Origin: Sphingobacterium lumbrici
Lineage (GTDB): Bacteria > Bacteroidota > Bacteroidia > Sphingobacteriales > Sphingobacteriaceae
DNA length: 37,713 nucleotides
NCBI RefSeq assembly: GCF_006476045.1
Contig: NZ_SRZY01000007.1
Coordinates: 1 to 37,713 of the forward strand
Direction: 5' to 3'
Shown here: piece by piece, positions 27,962-37,130 of the stretch
How the letters are laid out: each line of letters opens with the position of its first letter
Numbering within the stretch: the stretch's first letter is position 1
Program-made: the position numbers and the translations under genes
Notes under the pieces: generated by a model
Told to the model about the DNA's origin: nothing
Database searches by the model: none
The model's input: the letters and a program-made list of their open reading frames with translations, nothing else

Positions 27962-29305
27962 ATGAACTGGAAACAACTGTTATCTGCAAAACGATGGGGC
28001 TATGAAGAGCGTATACCGAATGATCAATTTGATGCACGTTCTGAATTTCAACGAGATTATGATCGATTGATTTTTTCATCCCCATTTCGTCGTTTACAGA
28101 GTAAAACACAGGTTTTTCCACTTCCGGGAGCGGTGTTTGTGCATAACAGATTGACCCATAGTCTAGAGGTGGCCAGTGTAGGACGATCGTTGGGAAGGCT
28201 ATTTTATAATCTCATGAAACAGCAGAATCCGGATCTCGATACGGACTATCCTTTTTTGCAGGAAGTGGGGAATATTGTTTCTGCAGCATGTTTATCCCAT
28301 GATTTGGGGAATCCCGCCTTTGGACACTCCGGTGAAGCCGCGATATCGTCCTTTTTTACTGAAGGAAAAGGGCAAAGCTATCAAAAGGAAATGACACAAG
28401 AAGAGTGGGAAGATCTAACCCATTTTGAGGGCAATGCAAATGCCTTGCGAATCTTGACACATCCTTTTAATGGCAAGGATAGCAAAGGCTTTGCATTGAC
28501 TTATGCCACGCTGGCTTCCATAGTGAAGTATCCTTGTGCGGCTATAGATGGACACGTTAAAGGAAATCATCACCGCAAGAAATATGGTTTTTTTGATTCG
28601 GAGAAAGAGGCATTTGAAAAAATAGTAACCGAATTGGGCTTGGAGAAAGATCCTACTAACCCAGATGGCTATTTACGTCATCCATTGGTGTATTTGGTAG
28701 AAGCAGCAGACGATATCTGTTATAATATCATCGACCTGGAAGATGCACATCATCTGAAAATACTTTCCTATGAGGAGGTAGAGGAATTGTTGCTGCCTTT
28801 ATGCGGAGACGGAGATCTGAGAAGTCGGTTAGCTGGATTGGCGGATAGTGGTAGCAGGGTGGAATTGCTGCGGGCCAAAGCGATTAACACCCTGATCAAT
28901 GGCTGTGCAGGAGTTTTTGCCAGAAATCAGGATAAGTTTTTAGCCGGCACATTTGAAAAGCCACTGATGGACGCATTAGATCCGCAAATAGTTGCGCAGA
29001 TGAAGCGAATAGAAGAAATATCGGTGAAGCGCATCTACAATGCACCAACAGTAGTACAAATAGAAATAGCGGGTTTCAAAGTAATGAATGCCTTGCTGGA
29101 AGAATTTATTCCGGCTTACCTGAAAGCAGATAAAGGTCACTTTGATAAAAAGATCGTTGCCATGATTCCGCAACAATTTCATACCGACAAAGCCGATACG
29201 TATTCGAAGATACGTGCCGTATTAGATTATGTTTCCGGCATGACCGATGTCTATGCTGTAGATTTGTATCGGAAGATGAAAGGTATTTCAATACCGTCGT
29301 TGTAG
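27962..29305 (+). CDS. dgt: Deoxyguanosinetriphosphate triphosphohydrolase
   Basis: A 447-residue HD-superfamily enzyme that cuts dGTP to deoxyguanosine and triphosphate. Seen: FSSPFRRLQSKTQVFPLPG, metal-binding His in HNRLTHSLEVASVGR near residue 63, the HD pair in ACLSHDLGNPAFGHSGE near 113, and a later conserved Asp in VEAADDICYNIIDLEDA. Length fits the Bacteroidota type. Known role: dNTP pool control; some dGTPases also starve phage DNA synthesis. Here it lies between two toxin-antitoxin pairs, which makes a defence link worth testing but not proven. Confidence 0.93.
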   Translation: MNWKQLLSAKRWGYEERIPNDQFDARSEFQRDYDRLIFSSPFRRLQSKTQVFPLPGAVFVHNRLTHSLEVASVGRSLGRLFYNLMKQQNPDLDTDYPFLQEVGNIVSAACLSHDLGNPAFGHSGEAAISSFFTEGKGQSYQKEMTQEEWEDLTHFEGNANALRILTHPFNGKDSKGFALTYATLASIVKYPCAAIDGHVKGNHHRKKYGFFDSEKEAFEKIVTELGLEKDPTNPDGYLRHPLVYLVEAADDICYNIIDLEDAHHLKILSYEEVEELLLPLCGDGDLRSRLAGLADSGSRVELLRAKAINTLINGCAGVFARNQDKFLAGTFEKPLMDALDPQIVAQMKRIEEISVKRIYNAPTVVQIEIAGFKVMNALLEEFIPAYLKADKGHFDKKIVAMIPQQFHTDKADTYSKIRAVLDYVSGMTDVYAVDLYRKMKGISIPSL

Positions 29306-29363
29306 TTTCTTGAATTTTATTTTTTCTATTTGGTAGCCGAGCGTGCAAAGCATTTGACCTAAG

Positions 29364-29395
29364 TTTGTTTTTTACGTATAAAAATTTTATTTTTG
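29364..29395 (+). promoter_or_regulatory. Promoter of the DUF6364/PIN operon
   Basis: TTTG (29364-29367), 20-base spacer, TATTTTTG (29388-29395). CGTATAAA occurs twice around the -7 box (29375-29382 and 29397-29404) and may be an operator for the antitoxin. Confidence 0.6.
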
Positions 29396-29442
29396 TCGTA
29401 TAAAGATACTTTGTGAAACTAATACCGAAAGGAGAGTATATT

Positions 29443-29697
29443 ATGGATGCTAAAATCACGTTGTCATTTGACGAGCAGGTTATAAAAGAGGCCAAAGCTT
29501 TTGCTACAAAAAATGGCGTGAGCCTGTCCCGTCTCACCGAGTTTATATACAAACAGATAACTTCTGATAATTATAAATCGCTGGATGAATTACCTATTTC
29601 GGATTGGATCAATACCATCGCCGAAGAAGGCATAGAATATACAAAGACCCCTTCCCGCAAACGCCTGAAATCCGAGTTTTATAATGCCAAGAAATGA
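29443..29697 (+). CDS. DUF6364-type antitoxin
   Basis: 84 residues from ATG 29443, chosen over the codon at 29413 because an AGGAGAG ribosome-binding site lies just before it. The N-terminus (ITLSFDEQVIKEAKAFATKNGVSLSRLTEFI) is a ribbon-helix-helix domain, the DNA-binding and dimerisation part. The C-terminal ~35 residues (LPISDWINTIAEEG, a basic tail) would wrap the toxin. It overlaps the PIN gene by 4 bases. Typical type II pair order: antitoxin first. Confidence 0.8.
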   Translation: MDAKITLSFDEQVIKEAKAFATKNGVSLSRLTEFIYKQITSDNYKSLDELPISDWINTIAEEGIEYTKTPSRKRLKSEFYNAKK

Positions 29698-30104
29698 GAA
29701 TTTTTGTCGATGCCAATGTTATTGTGGCGGTGTTGAATAGGCAATACCCCTTGTTTCCATATGCTGCGCGTATTTTAAGCCTGTCGGACAATCCGAGGTA
29801 TAAGATTTATACTTCTCCCATCTGTCTTGCCATCGCCTTTTACTTTGCTGAAAAGAAAAGCGGTACCCTGCAAGCCAAAAGTAAAATCGCCGTATTGTCC
29901 GAAAAATTGGAGATTACTACAACGGATATGGATGCGGTACGGTCGACCGTTGAAAATACTGCCATCCATGATTTTGAAGACGGGCTGGAATATTATGCGG
30001 CACTTCGCTCGGCTTGTGAAATGATTGTATCGGAAGATGTGTCGGATTTTTATTTTTCAGAAATTCCGGTGCAGAATTGTGAAACCTTTTTGAAATATAT
30101 ATAG
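29694..30104 (+). CDS. PIN-domain toxin (VapC-like)
   Basis: A 136-residue PIN-domain ribonuclease. Acidic residues: D6 in MRIFVDANVIVAVLNR, the D-E-D cluster in NTAIHDFEDGLEYYAALR near 97-99, and a late Asp in VSEDVSDF. VapC-like toxins cleave tRNA or rRNA and are blocked by the partner antitoxin. It starts inside the antitoxin gene (ATGA), so expression is coupled. No defect is seen. A weak GTGCGA/TCGCAC hairpin lies after the stop. Confidence 0.85.
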   Translation: MRIFVDANVIVAVLNRQYPLFPYAARILSLSDNPRYKIYTSPICLAIAFYFAEKKSGTLQAKSKIAVLSEKLEITTTDMDAVRSTVENTAIHDFEDGLEYYAALRSACEMIVSEDVSDFYFSEIPVQNCETFLKYI

Positions 30105-30181
30105 AAGCGCGGCATGCGTATTTCGATGTGCGAATAGTGTCTCAAATCGCACTATGCACTACTCAATAGTACTACAAAAAA

Positions 30182-32293
30182 ATGAAAGTTGTAATAGCGG
30201 AAAAGCCTTCAGTGGCTCGGGATCTGGCTCGTGTGATGGGGGCAAAGGAAGTGAAAGATGGATACATCGCCGGCAATGGCTATGCATTTACCTATGCTTT
30301 TGGACATTTGGTACAATTGTGTACACCTCAGGCCTATGGCTACAACACCTGGTCGGTTTCGAACCTGCCTATTATTCCTCAGCAGTTTCGTTTGGAAGCA
30401 AAAAAAATCCGGAAAGACGGAAAGCAAATAGATGATGCCGGAGCTTTGAAGCAGCTGAATACCATTAAAAAGTTGCTGGATGAAGCCGAGGAAATCATTG
30501 TAGCAACGGATGCGGGGCGAGAAGGGGAATTGATATTTCGTAACATTTATTACTATTTGGGATCTAAAGTCCCTTTCAAGAGGCTTTGGATTTCCTCTCA
30601 AACGGACAAAGCAATCAAAGAAGGTTTTGCGAAACTTAAAGAAGGCACGGAATACGACAGCCTGTACATGTCGGCTCGTTCGCGTTCGGAATCCGATTGG
30701 CTGATCGGTATCAATGCAACGCAGGCGATTACTTTAGCAGCCGGTAATCGTGGGCTGCTTTCTTTAGGACGGGTGCAGACGCCAACTTTAGCGATGATCT
30801 GTTCCCGCTATCTGGAGAATAAGGACTTCAAACCGCAGGCATTTTTTAAGATACAAGCGGGGTTTGAAAAGGATAACATTAAATTTAAGGCAACCTCTGA
30901 CAAGATTGAAAAGCGGGAAGTTGCAGAAGAAGCTGTTTCAAAGATAACGGTTGGTTCGCAAGCAAAGGTTTTAAAAGTCGAAGCCAAAGAAACCAAAGAA
31001 CAGCCCCCATTGTTGTTTGATTTGACTTCGTTACAGCAGGATGCGAACAAGAAATTTGGTTATTCGGCAGATCAAACGCTGAGTATTGCGCAGACACTTT
31101 ATGAAAAAAAAGTGATTACCTATCCACGTACGGGGTCACGGTACATCGGAGAAGATGTTTTCGAAAATATCGAAGAGTTATTTCAGCATCTAGCCGATAC
31201 AGCTGAGGAAAGTATAGCGGCAATTTCGCGCAATTTGATAGGAGCAAAGCTGAATAAACGGTCGGTCGATGATAAAAAAGTAACGGATCACCATGCGCTA
31301 TTGGTTACGGAAGAAAAGCCCGGGCCTATGGTAAAAGAACAGCAAAACATTTACAATATGATTGCTAAGCGCATGGTCGAAAGTTTTTCAGAGATTTGTT
31401 TGAAAGATATTACCACGGTAACTATCGATGCGCATGGCGTGGAATTGATAGCAAAGGGAACTGTTATACGTCAATATGGCTGGCGCTTATCCGCAGATCA
31501 GGTCGAATTGCCTGATGAAGATAAAAATACAGATGATCAGGACAATGAAAACGCCCAACTTCCAAAGCTTTCCAGTGAAGAATTATTAGAAATACTCACC
31601 TTAGAATTAGCGGAGCGGTTTACGAAAGCCAGACCGATTCATACAGAAGCTTCTCTACTGAAAGCTATGGAAACTTCCGGAAAGGAGATTGAAGACGACG
31701 AGATGCGGCAGGCGATGAAAGATTGTGGGCTTGGTACACCTGCCACGCGTGCGGCAACTATTGAAACGTTATTCCAGCGTGATTATATCAAACGTGACAA
31801 GAAGAAATTGATTCCCACAGAAAAGGGGTTGACGGTTTACAATCTGGTGAAAGATCGCTCCATTTCGAAAGTGACCCTGACAGGTAAATGGGAACAGAAA
31901 TTGGAGGAAATGCGTGCGAATAAAGTTTCGTATGATGTGTTTATGAAGCACATTAAGGATTATACAGCCAAAATTACAAAAGAGCTGTTGCAACTTCGGA
32001 TCTCTATCGCGCAAGAAGAGGCGAAACCGCAACAGAAAGGGAAAATCAAATGTCCGAAATGTCAACCCGGTTCTATTTTGCTCTATGAGAAGGTTGCGCA
32101 GTGCGATCATTACGCCAGAGGATGCGATTTTAAAATTTGGCGCGTATTAAACGGAGTTTTGTTGGAGGAAAAGGAAATGAAAAACTTATTGGAGAAGGGC
32201 AGAACTTCCGAACTTAAAGGTGTAAAGACCAAGGAAGGAAATATCGTTGATGCACCTTTAGTGTTTGAAAATTTTAAAGTGAATGTAGGATAG
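30182..32293 (+). CDS. topB: DNA topoisomerase III
   Basis: A 703-residue type IA topoisomerase. The N-terminal TOPRIM domain has AEKPSVARDLARVMG and ATDAGREGELIF (residues ~107-118). The active-site Tyr lies near 313 in VITYPRTGSRYIG. LSLGRVQTPTLAMI and SRSESDWLIGINATQA are conserved. The C-terminus carries a probable zinc ribbon (CPKCQPGSILLYEKVAQC, then HYARGCDFKIW). It decatenates DNA and resolves recombination intermediates. It could be chromosomal or element-borne; the neighbourhood of a housekeeping gene set suggests chromosomal. Confidence 0.93.
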   Translation: MKVVIAEKPSVARDLARVMGAKEVKDGYIAGNGYAFTYAFGHLVQLCTPQAYGYNTWSVSNLPIIPQQFRLEAKKIRKDGKQIDDAGALKQLNTIKKLLDEAEEIIVATDAGREGELIFRNIYYYLGSKVPFKRLWISSQTDKAIKEGFAKLKEGTEYDSLYMSARSRSESDWLIGINATQAITLAAGNRGLLSLGRVQTPTLAMICSRYLENKDFKPQAFFKIQAGFEKDNIKFKATSDKIEKREVAEEAVSKITVGSQAKVLKVEAKETKEQPPLLFDLTSLQQDANKKFGYSADQTLSIAQTLYEKKVITYPRTGSRYIGEDVFENIEELFQHLADTAEESIAAISRNLIGAKLNKRSVDDKKVTDHHALLVTEEKPGPMVKEQQNIYNMIAKRMVESFSEICLKDITTVTIDAHGVELIAKGTVIRQYGWRLSADQVELPDEDKNTDDQDNENAQLPKLSSEELLEILTLELAERFTKARPIHTEASLLKAMETSGKEIEDDEMRQAMKDCGLGTPATRAATIETLFQRDYIKRDKKKLIPTEKGLTVYNLVKDRSISKVTLTGKWEQKLEEMRANKVSYDVFMKHIKDYTAKITKELLQLRISIAQEEAKPQQKGKIKCPKCQPGSILLYEKVAQCDHYARGCDFKIWRVLNGVLLEEKEMKNLLEKGRTSELKGVKTKEGNIVDAPLVFENFKVNVG

Positions 32294-32323
32294 CGTTTTG
32301 AAACCTGTACATTTGCGTTCACT

Positions 32324-33307
32324 ATGGCAACAAAACTTTACAATCCTTTTTTAGATTTCAAATTTGACAATAAAACCTGCTTCCTTACGGGGCAAGAGTT
32401 GCAGTCTCCGGATGAGCAGATACAGGTTTTTCCGGTTTGGATGATGCGCGCTTTTGATCTGGAGGAGAAGCCCTTTAAAATGTTGGATGAGAGTTTCCTG
32501 ACCTATAAACAATTGCAGCTTCCCTGTTCGGTTTCGGCGGCATTGGCTTTTGAAGAAGTAGAAAGACAAGTGGAGCAGGCTATGGGACAAGGATTTGAGA
32601 CCGTAAAGAAATTAGATGATATCACGTTGTTCCAATGGGTGTCCAAAATTTTATACGGTGTAGTCTTCAATGAGATCCAGGTCGGTATTCGTCAAGCTTT
32701 GTTGTCGGGTGAAGCCATGAACTTTTCGCAAGCACTGGTACATAAATTTCGCAATCTTCATGCGATGTTACAATCCATCGTGGTACCGATGGAATTTGAA
32801 CATCAAAACCCATTTAGCATTCAGGTTTTTCCCGTAGAAAATGCACCCGAAACTTTTTTGTACCGGGATGAAATCAATACCCTGGTATTCTCTTTGCGGA
32901 TGAATGATTTTGCGATCATAGCGACATTACAAGATAATGGTACACATCGCATCTATCATGATGAAGCATTGGAAAAAGTAGCAGGGCACACCTTGCATCC
33001 TATACAATTTGAGGAAATATGTGCCCGTTATTTTTATTCTGCCTACCTTTTTAACCGTTTACCTGAATATACTTACATGGAGACACCGCAAAAAGTTTTC
33101 GTGGAGCCCATGCCTTTAAACGATTTCACACTAAAACCTATCTTCGATAATTGGGTCGTAAAAACATACGGACAAGTACTGGAGAGCTTTTGGAAGCCAT
33201 GGGGATATCTTTTGTTTGAAATCATTAAAAATCCCGAACAACCCATGACATTTATAACGGATGAACAAAATAATTTTAGAGAAAAAATAGATCTGAAGTT
33301 GAGTTAA
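32324..33307 (+). CDS. Conserved hypothetical protein
   Basis: A 327-residue soluble protein with no signal peptide or membrane segment. The N-terminus NPFLDFKFDNKTCFLTGQELQSPDE recalls an HNH-type opening (CFLTG) but lacks the second cysteine pair. The rest is rich in aromatic residues (FWKPWGYLLFEIIKNPEQP). It starts 30 bases after topB and is likely in the same unit. I believe similar proteins exist in Sphingobacteriales, but no function is known to me. Confidence 0.7.
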   Translation: MATKLYNPFLDFKFDNKTCFLTGQELQSPDEQIQVFPVWMMRAFDLEEKPFKMLDESFLTYKQLQLPCSVSAALAFEEVERQVEQAMGQGFETVKKLDDITLFQWVSKILYGVVFNEIQVGIRQALLSGEAMNFSQALVHKFRNLHAMLQSIVVPMEFEHQNPFSIQVFPVENAPETFLYRDEINTLVFSLRMNDFAIIATLQDNGTHRIYHDEALEKVAGHTLHPIQFEEICARYFYSAYLFNRLPEYTYMETPQKVFVEPMPLNDFTLKPIFDNWVVKTYGQVLESFWKPWGYLLFEIIKNPEQPMTFITDEQNNFREKIDLKLS

Positions 33308-33368
33308 TTTGGTGGATTATTCGTAATTTAAAGAATTGAAACTCAATAGGGTGAAAAAGGAGGTCGTT

Positions 33369-33815
33369 ATGAAGTGGTTTTGGTTAGGTATGTGCAGTTG
33401 TGTATTGCTAAGTTTCACATCTAAAGGCGATATTCCTGTTTCTAAGATAATGCTTGGCTTACAGGATACTTCAATAGTTGAGCATGTAGATGTGTATCCT
33501 CAATTTAGGGGAGGCGTAAAAAAATGGAATGAATTTCTTGGTCGGAATCTAGATATTCGAAAGGCAATTTATGCGATGGATAGTGCCGCTTATGTCGATT
33601 ACGGAATGAAGCAAACAGCAATTTTGGAATTTACAGTTTGTGAAAACGGAGATGTTTGTGATGTAGCGATCGTAAATCAGCATAAAATAAGTCCTGAATT
33701 TGCAAAAGAAGCACTTCGTGTTATGCGTAAATCGCCGAAATGGAAACCTGGATTGGTTGAAGGTAAACCCGTTCGCACGCGATTCAGACAGTCGGTAACA
33801 GCTATATTAGAATAG
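33369..33815 (+). CDS. TonB C-terminal-domain periplasmic protein
   Basis: About 148 residues from ATG 33369, chosen because a strong AAAGGAGG site precedes it and the signal segment (MKWFWLGMCSCVLLSFTS) starts there. The mature part matches the TonB C-terminal fold: VYPQFRGGVKKWNEFLGRNL, ILEFTVCENGDVCDVAIVN, EFAKEALRVMRKSPKWKPGLVEGKPVRTRF. No proline-rich spacer and no inner-membrane anchor of classical TonB, so it is a stand-alone domain as often found in Bacteroidota; partner unknown. Confidence 0.8.
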   Translation: MKWFWLGMCSCVLLSFTSKGDIPVSKIMLGLQDTSIVEHVDVYPQFRGGVKKWNEFLGRNLDIRKAIYAMDSAAYVDYGMKQTAILEFTVCENGDVCDVAIVNQHKISPEFAKEALRVMRKSPKWKPGLVEGKPVRTRFRQSVTAILE

Positions 33816-33875
33816 TAGTTGCTTATGCGTAGCCGTGGATGTCAATACATTCAAATTTTTGATATTGATAATATG

Positions 33876-33910
33876 AAAAAGCTCCATGAAGTTAAATCAT
33901 GGAGCTTTTT
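33876..33910. terminator. Bidirectional terminator
   Basis: AAAAAGCTCCATGA and TCATGGAGCTTTTT form a 14-bp perfect stem with a 7-base loop and T/A runs on both sides, between the converging TonB-domain and lysine transaminase genes. Confidence 0.9.
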
Positions 33911-33913
33911 CTG

Positions 33914-35200
33914 TTAAAGACTTTGCTTGATCAATTCAATAGCTTTATCAATTTCTTCGATAGAAACGGTAAGATGCGGTCTGAAGCGAATACTTTTATC
34001 ACCACACCCTAAGATTAACAGTTTGTTTTCGAGCGCTTTTTGAACGAAGCTATCTCTGGATTCTTCGTCTTCAAAATCGAAGGCTGCAAAAAGACCTTTG
34101 CCACGTACATTGGAAATTTGTGGATAATCTTTGGACAGGTTTATCATCTTTTCTAGCAAGTACTTTCCTTTTTCTTGTGCCTGAGTGACTAAGTTTTCGT
34201 TCTCGATAACTTCTAATATCAACTTAAATCGAAGCATATCGACTAGATTTCCTCCAAATGTAGAGTTGAGTCGGCTAGACTCTTTAAAAACGTGTTTTTC
34301 TACACGATCAAATTTACTTCTGTTGGCGAGAATGCCACATACCTGTGATTTTTTTCCAAATGCAACGATATCCGGAATAATATCATAATGCTCATAACAC
34401 CACATTTTACCTGTCATTGCCAATCCTGTTTGCACTTCGTCCAGAACTAAGATAATATCATGTTGATCACAGATGCTCCGGAGTTGTTGGAAAAATTCCT
34501 TTCTAAAATGATTGTCACCACCTTCAGCCTGGATCGATTCTACTATTAAACAGGCGATTTCATCTGGATGATTCCGAATTGCCATTTCAATCTCTTGAAT
34601 GGATTGCCTTTCTAATTGAACGGTTGTGACTACACTCTCTTCGGTTAATGGGAAATGTAATTTTGGATTGATAATGCGAGGCCAATCGAATTTTGGGAAA
34701 TACATGTGTTTCCTTGGGTCTTTCGTATTCGTTAGCGATAATGTATAGCCTGTGCGACCGTGGAAAGCCTGTTGAAAATGTATGACTTTTCCCGCTTCTT
34801 TGTTAATTCCTTTTGAAAGGTTGATTCGGGTTTTCCAGTCAAAGGCCGCTTTTAACGCATTCTCAACAGCAAGTCCTCCGCCATCGATAAAAAAGCAATA
34901 GTCCAGTTCCGTGGGGATTGCTACACGTTCAAAGGTGTCTAAGAAGTCTGCAAATTCTACCGGATAGATATCCGATAAGGCAAGTTTGTTAATGGAAACT
35001 TTCTTTAAGATCTCCGAATTTGCTACGAGGTGAGGGTGATTGTAGCCAATTGGTGAGGAAGCGAACATACTGAACATGTCCAAATAAGTTTCACCATTTA
35101 TATCTACCACGTAAGAACCGTGTGATTGTTCTAAATCAATCACAACGGGTAGTCCATCTGCCAATATGTGTTTTCCTAATCTCTGATGTATTTCTCTCAT
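33914..35200 (-). CDS. lat: L-lysine 6-transaminase
   Basis: A 428-residue class-III PLP aminotransferase that moves the epsilon-amino group of lysine to 2-oxoglutarate, giving aminoadipate semialdehyde. Seen: MFSMFASSPIGYNHP, FIDGGGLAVENALKAAFDWK, HFQQAFHGRTGYTLSLTNT, LVLDEVQTGLAMTGKMW, and the Schiff-base lysine near 283 in VAFGKKSQVCG; these are specific for the Lat subgroup rather than ornithine or GABA enzymes. It follows the dehydrogenase gene by 11 bases on the same strand, so the two act in sequence. Confidence 0.92.
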   Translation of the reverse strand: MREIHQRLGKHILADGLPVVIDLEQSHGSYVVDINGETYLDMFSMFASSPIGYNHPHLVANSEILKKVSINKLALSDIYPVEFADFLDTFERVAIPTELDYCFFIDGGGLAVENALKAAFDWKTRINLSKGINKEAGKVIHFQQAFHGRTGYTLSLTNTKDPRKHMYFPKFDWPRIINPKLHFPLTEESVVTTVQLERQSIQEIEMAIRNHPDEIACLIVESIQAEGGDNHFRKEFFQQLRSICDQHDIILVLDEVQTGLAMTGKMWCYEHYDIIPDIVAFGKKSQVCGILANRSKFDRVEKHVFKESSRLNSTFGGNLVDMLRFKLILEVIENENLVTQAQEKGKYLLEKMINLSKDYPQISNVRGKGLFAAFDFEDEESRDSFVQKALENKLLILGCGDKSIRFRPHLTVSIEEIDKAIELIKQSL

Positions 35201-35211
35201 AATTTATTTTA

Positions 35212-36741
35212 TTAAAGGTCAAATTTGATTCCCTGAGCCAGTGGAAGGCTGGTCGTATAATTAATTGTATTAGTTTGTCTTCGCATGTAGACTTTCCATG
35301 CGTCTGATCCTGATTCGCGGCCTCCTCCTGTGTCCTTTTCACCTCCAAAAGCGCCTCCTATTTCAGCACCAGAGGTGCCAATATTTACGTTGGCAATTCC
35401 GCAATCCGAGCCATTCTGACTGAGGAATACTTCTGCTTCTCGTAGGTTAGTCGTCATGATGGCCGAGGACAACCCTTGGCTCACATTATTTTGTAAATCG
35501 ATCGCATGGTGTACATCTCCGGAATATTTTATTAAATATAGGATAGGGGCAAAAGTTTCTTCTTGAACAATATCTAAGTGGTTTTCTACTTCCGCAATGA
35601 CAGGAGTCACATAGCAGCCACTTTCATAACCGGCGCCCTCAAGTACACCGCCTTCTACTAAAATCTTTCCGCCCTGTTCTTCGATTTTGGCTAAAGCATT
35701 TAAGTATATCTGTACGGCATCGGTATCGATAAGGGGCCCCATGTGATGCTGTGTATCCAACGGGTCACCGATTTTTAGTTGTTTGTAAGCTTCTATTAGC
35801 GATTTCCGGACTTGATCATAGATGCTTTCATGTACAATCAGTCTTCGTGTGCTTGTGCATCGTTGACCTGCGGTACCTACGGCTCCGAATACTGTTCCAA
35901 TGATTGTCATTTTCAAATCAGCATTTGGTGTAACAATGATAGCATTATTACCACCTAGTTCTAAAAGTGTCTTACCGAGTCTTTCGGCTACGGTCATAGC
36001 CACCTGGCGTCCCATTCGTGTGGAACCTGTTGCAGAAATAAGTGGAATACGGCTGTCTGCCGTCATCCATCTGCCTACTTCAGCATCACCCGTAATTAAA
36101 GACGAGATACCTTCAGGTAATTTGTTTGCTTTTAATATGTCGGCCAGTATATGTTGGCAAGCGATTGCACATAGAGGCGTTTTTTCACTTGGTTTCCATA
36201 TCACAATGTTTCCACAGATTAGAGCTAAAGCGCTATTCCATGCCCATACAGCTACAGGAAAGTTAAAAGCAGTAATGATCCCGACAATGCCTAAGGGGTG
36301 GTATTGATCGTACATACGGTGTCCGGGGCGTTCGGAGTGAATGGTATTGCCATAGAGTTGACGCGAAATACCAACAGCAAAATCACAAATATCTATCATT
36401 TCCTGTACCTCGCCAAGTCCTTCCTGATACGATTTCCCCATTTCATAAGATACTAACTTGCCCAATACAGGTTTTAGTTCCCGGAGCTTGTCGCCTAATT
36501 GCCGAACGATTTCACCACGTTTTGGCGCAGGAATGTCTGCCCATATTTTTTTTGCGGTTTCTGCAACTTCTAATACCTTGTTATAGTCCTTTCTTGAGGA
36601 GGCAGTGACTTGGCCTATGGTTTTTCCGTCCACCGGTGAAAAAGAAATGATCTGCTCTCCTGACGCGAACCATTTGCATCCTGTTGATGTTCCGTCAGTG
36701 ACAGTATCGATACCTAAAGTTCTTAATTCGTTTTTTATCAT
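35212..36741 (-). CDS. amaB: Aminoadipate-semialdehyde dehydrogenase, ALDH7 (antiquitin) type
   Basis: About 509 residues from ATG 36741; an in-frame ATG at 36795 adds 18 atypical residues. It oxidises aminoadipate semialdehyde to 2-aminoadipate. Seen: NFPVAVWAWNSALALICGN, NAD-site ATGSTRMGRQVA, the general base Glu in LLELGGNNAIIV (~263), the nucleophile Cys in GTAGQRCTSTRRL (~295), and the ALDH7-typical ending GGAFGGEKDTGGGRESGSDAWK. It is the first gene of the lysine-degradation pair, followed by lat after 11 bases. Confidence 0.9.
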   Translation of the reverse strand: MIKNELRTLGIDTVTDGTSTGCKWFASGEQIISFSPVDGKTIGQVTASSRKDYNKVLEVAETAKKIWADIPAPKRGEIVRQLGDKLRELKPVLGKLVSYEMGKSYQEGLGEVQEMIDICDFAVGISRQLYGNTIHSERPGHRMYDQYHPLGIVGIITAFNFPVAVWAWNSALALICGNIVIWKPSEKTPLCAIACQHILADILKANKLPEGISSLITGDAEVGRWMTADSRIPLISATGSTRMGRQVAMTVAERLGKTLLELGGNNAIIVTPNADLKMTIIGTVFGAVGTAGQRCTSTRRLIVHESIYDQVRKSLIEAYKQLKIGDPLDTQHHMGPLIDTDAVQIYLNALAKIEEQGGKILVEGGVLEGAGYESGCYVTPVIAEVENHLDIVQEETFAPILYLIKYSGDVHHAIDLQNNVSQGLSSAIMTTNLREAEVFLSQNGSDCGIANVNIGTSGAEIGGAFGGEKDTGGGRESGSDAWKVYMRRQTNTINYTTSLPLAQGIKFDL

Positions 36742-36778
36742 AGACTGGTTTACTTTGTTCTTTGATTTTGTAAAAATA

Positions 36779-36795
36779 GTGAATATTGTTTTCAC
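36779..36795. promoter_or_regulatory. Possible operator of the lysine operon
   Basis: GTGAA-N7-TTCAC inverted repeat lies upstream of the dehydrogenase start, next to a minus-strand TATTTTTA box (36771-36778). The overlap with a promoter suggests a repressor site; short arms make chance possible. Confidence 0.35.
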
Positions 36796-36841
36796 AAATA
36801 AATTTTTATACGAAAACTATTTTTTTAAATATAACTGACAG

Positions 36842-37130
36842 GCTATCTTGGATGTAAAGTCATGTGAAGGGGAATAATAAGTTGAGTTCTTAACTCTTCG
36901 AAGGTAGGGGCGCGGCTTTTTGAGGCCAGAGAGGAGGGGAAAGATGGTTCTTCTGAATAACTGTGTTGAATTTAGATTGATCCTGGTCCCTGAATTTGTC
37001 GAAAGCGGTCTTCTTGCTAGTTTTATCACTAAACAGCAGTGACCAGTCAAGATCGATTACTATTTTCCCCGTAATCTGAACAAAATACTGCTTGCCTCCA
37101 AGGGCAAACGTAGGAGTTAGCGTAAGAAAC
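36842..37130 (-). other. Region without a supported gene; weak open frame
   Basis: About 290 bases between the lysine operon and the 21-bp repeats. A minus-strand frame from 37156 to 36890 (88 residues, LGGKQYFVQITGKIVIDLDW in the middle) has a plausible coding look but begins inside the repeat array, so it may be a gene remnant. Not recognised. Confidence 0.3.
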
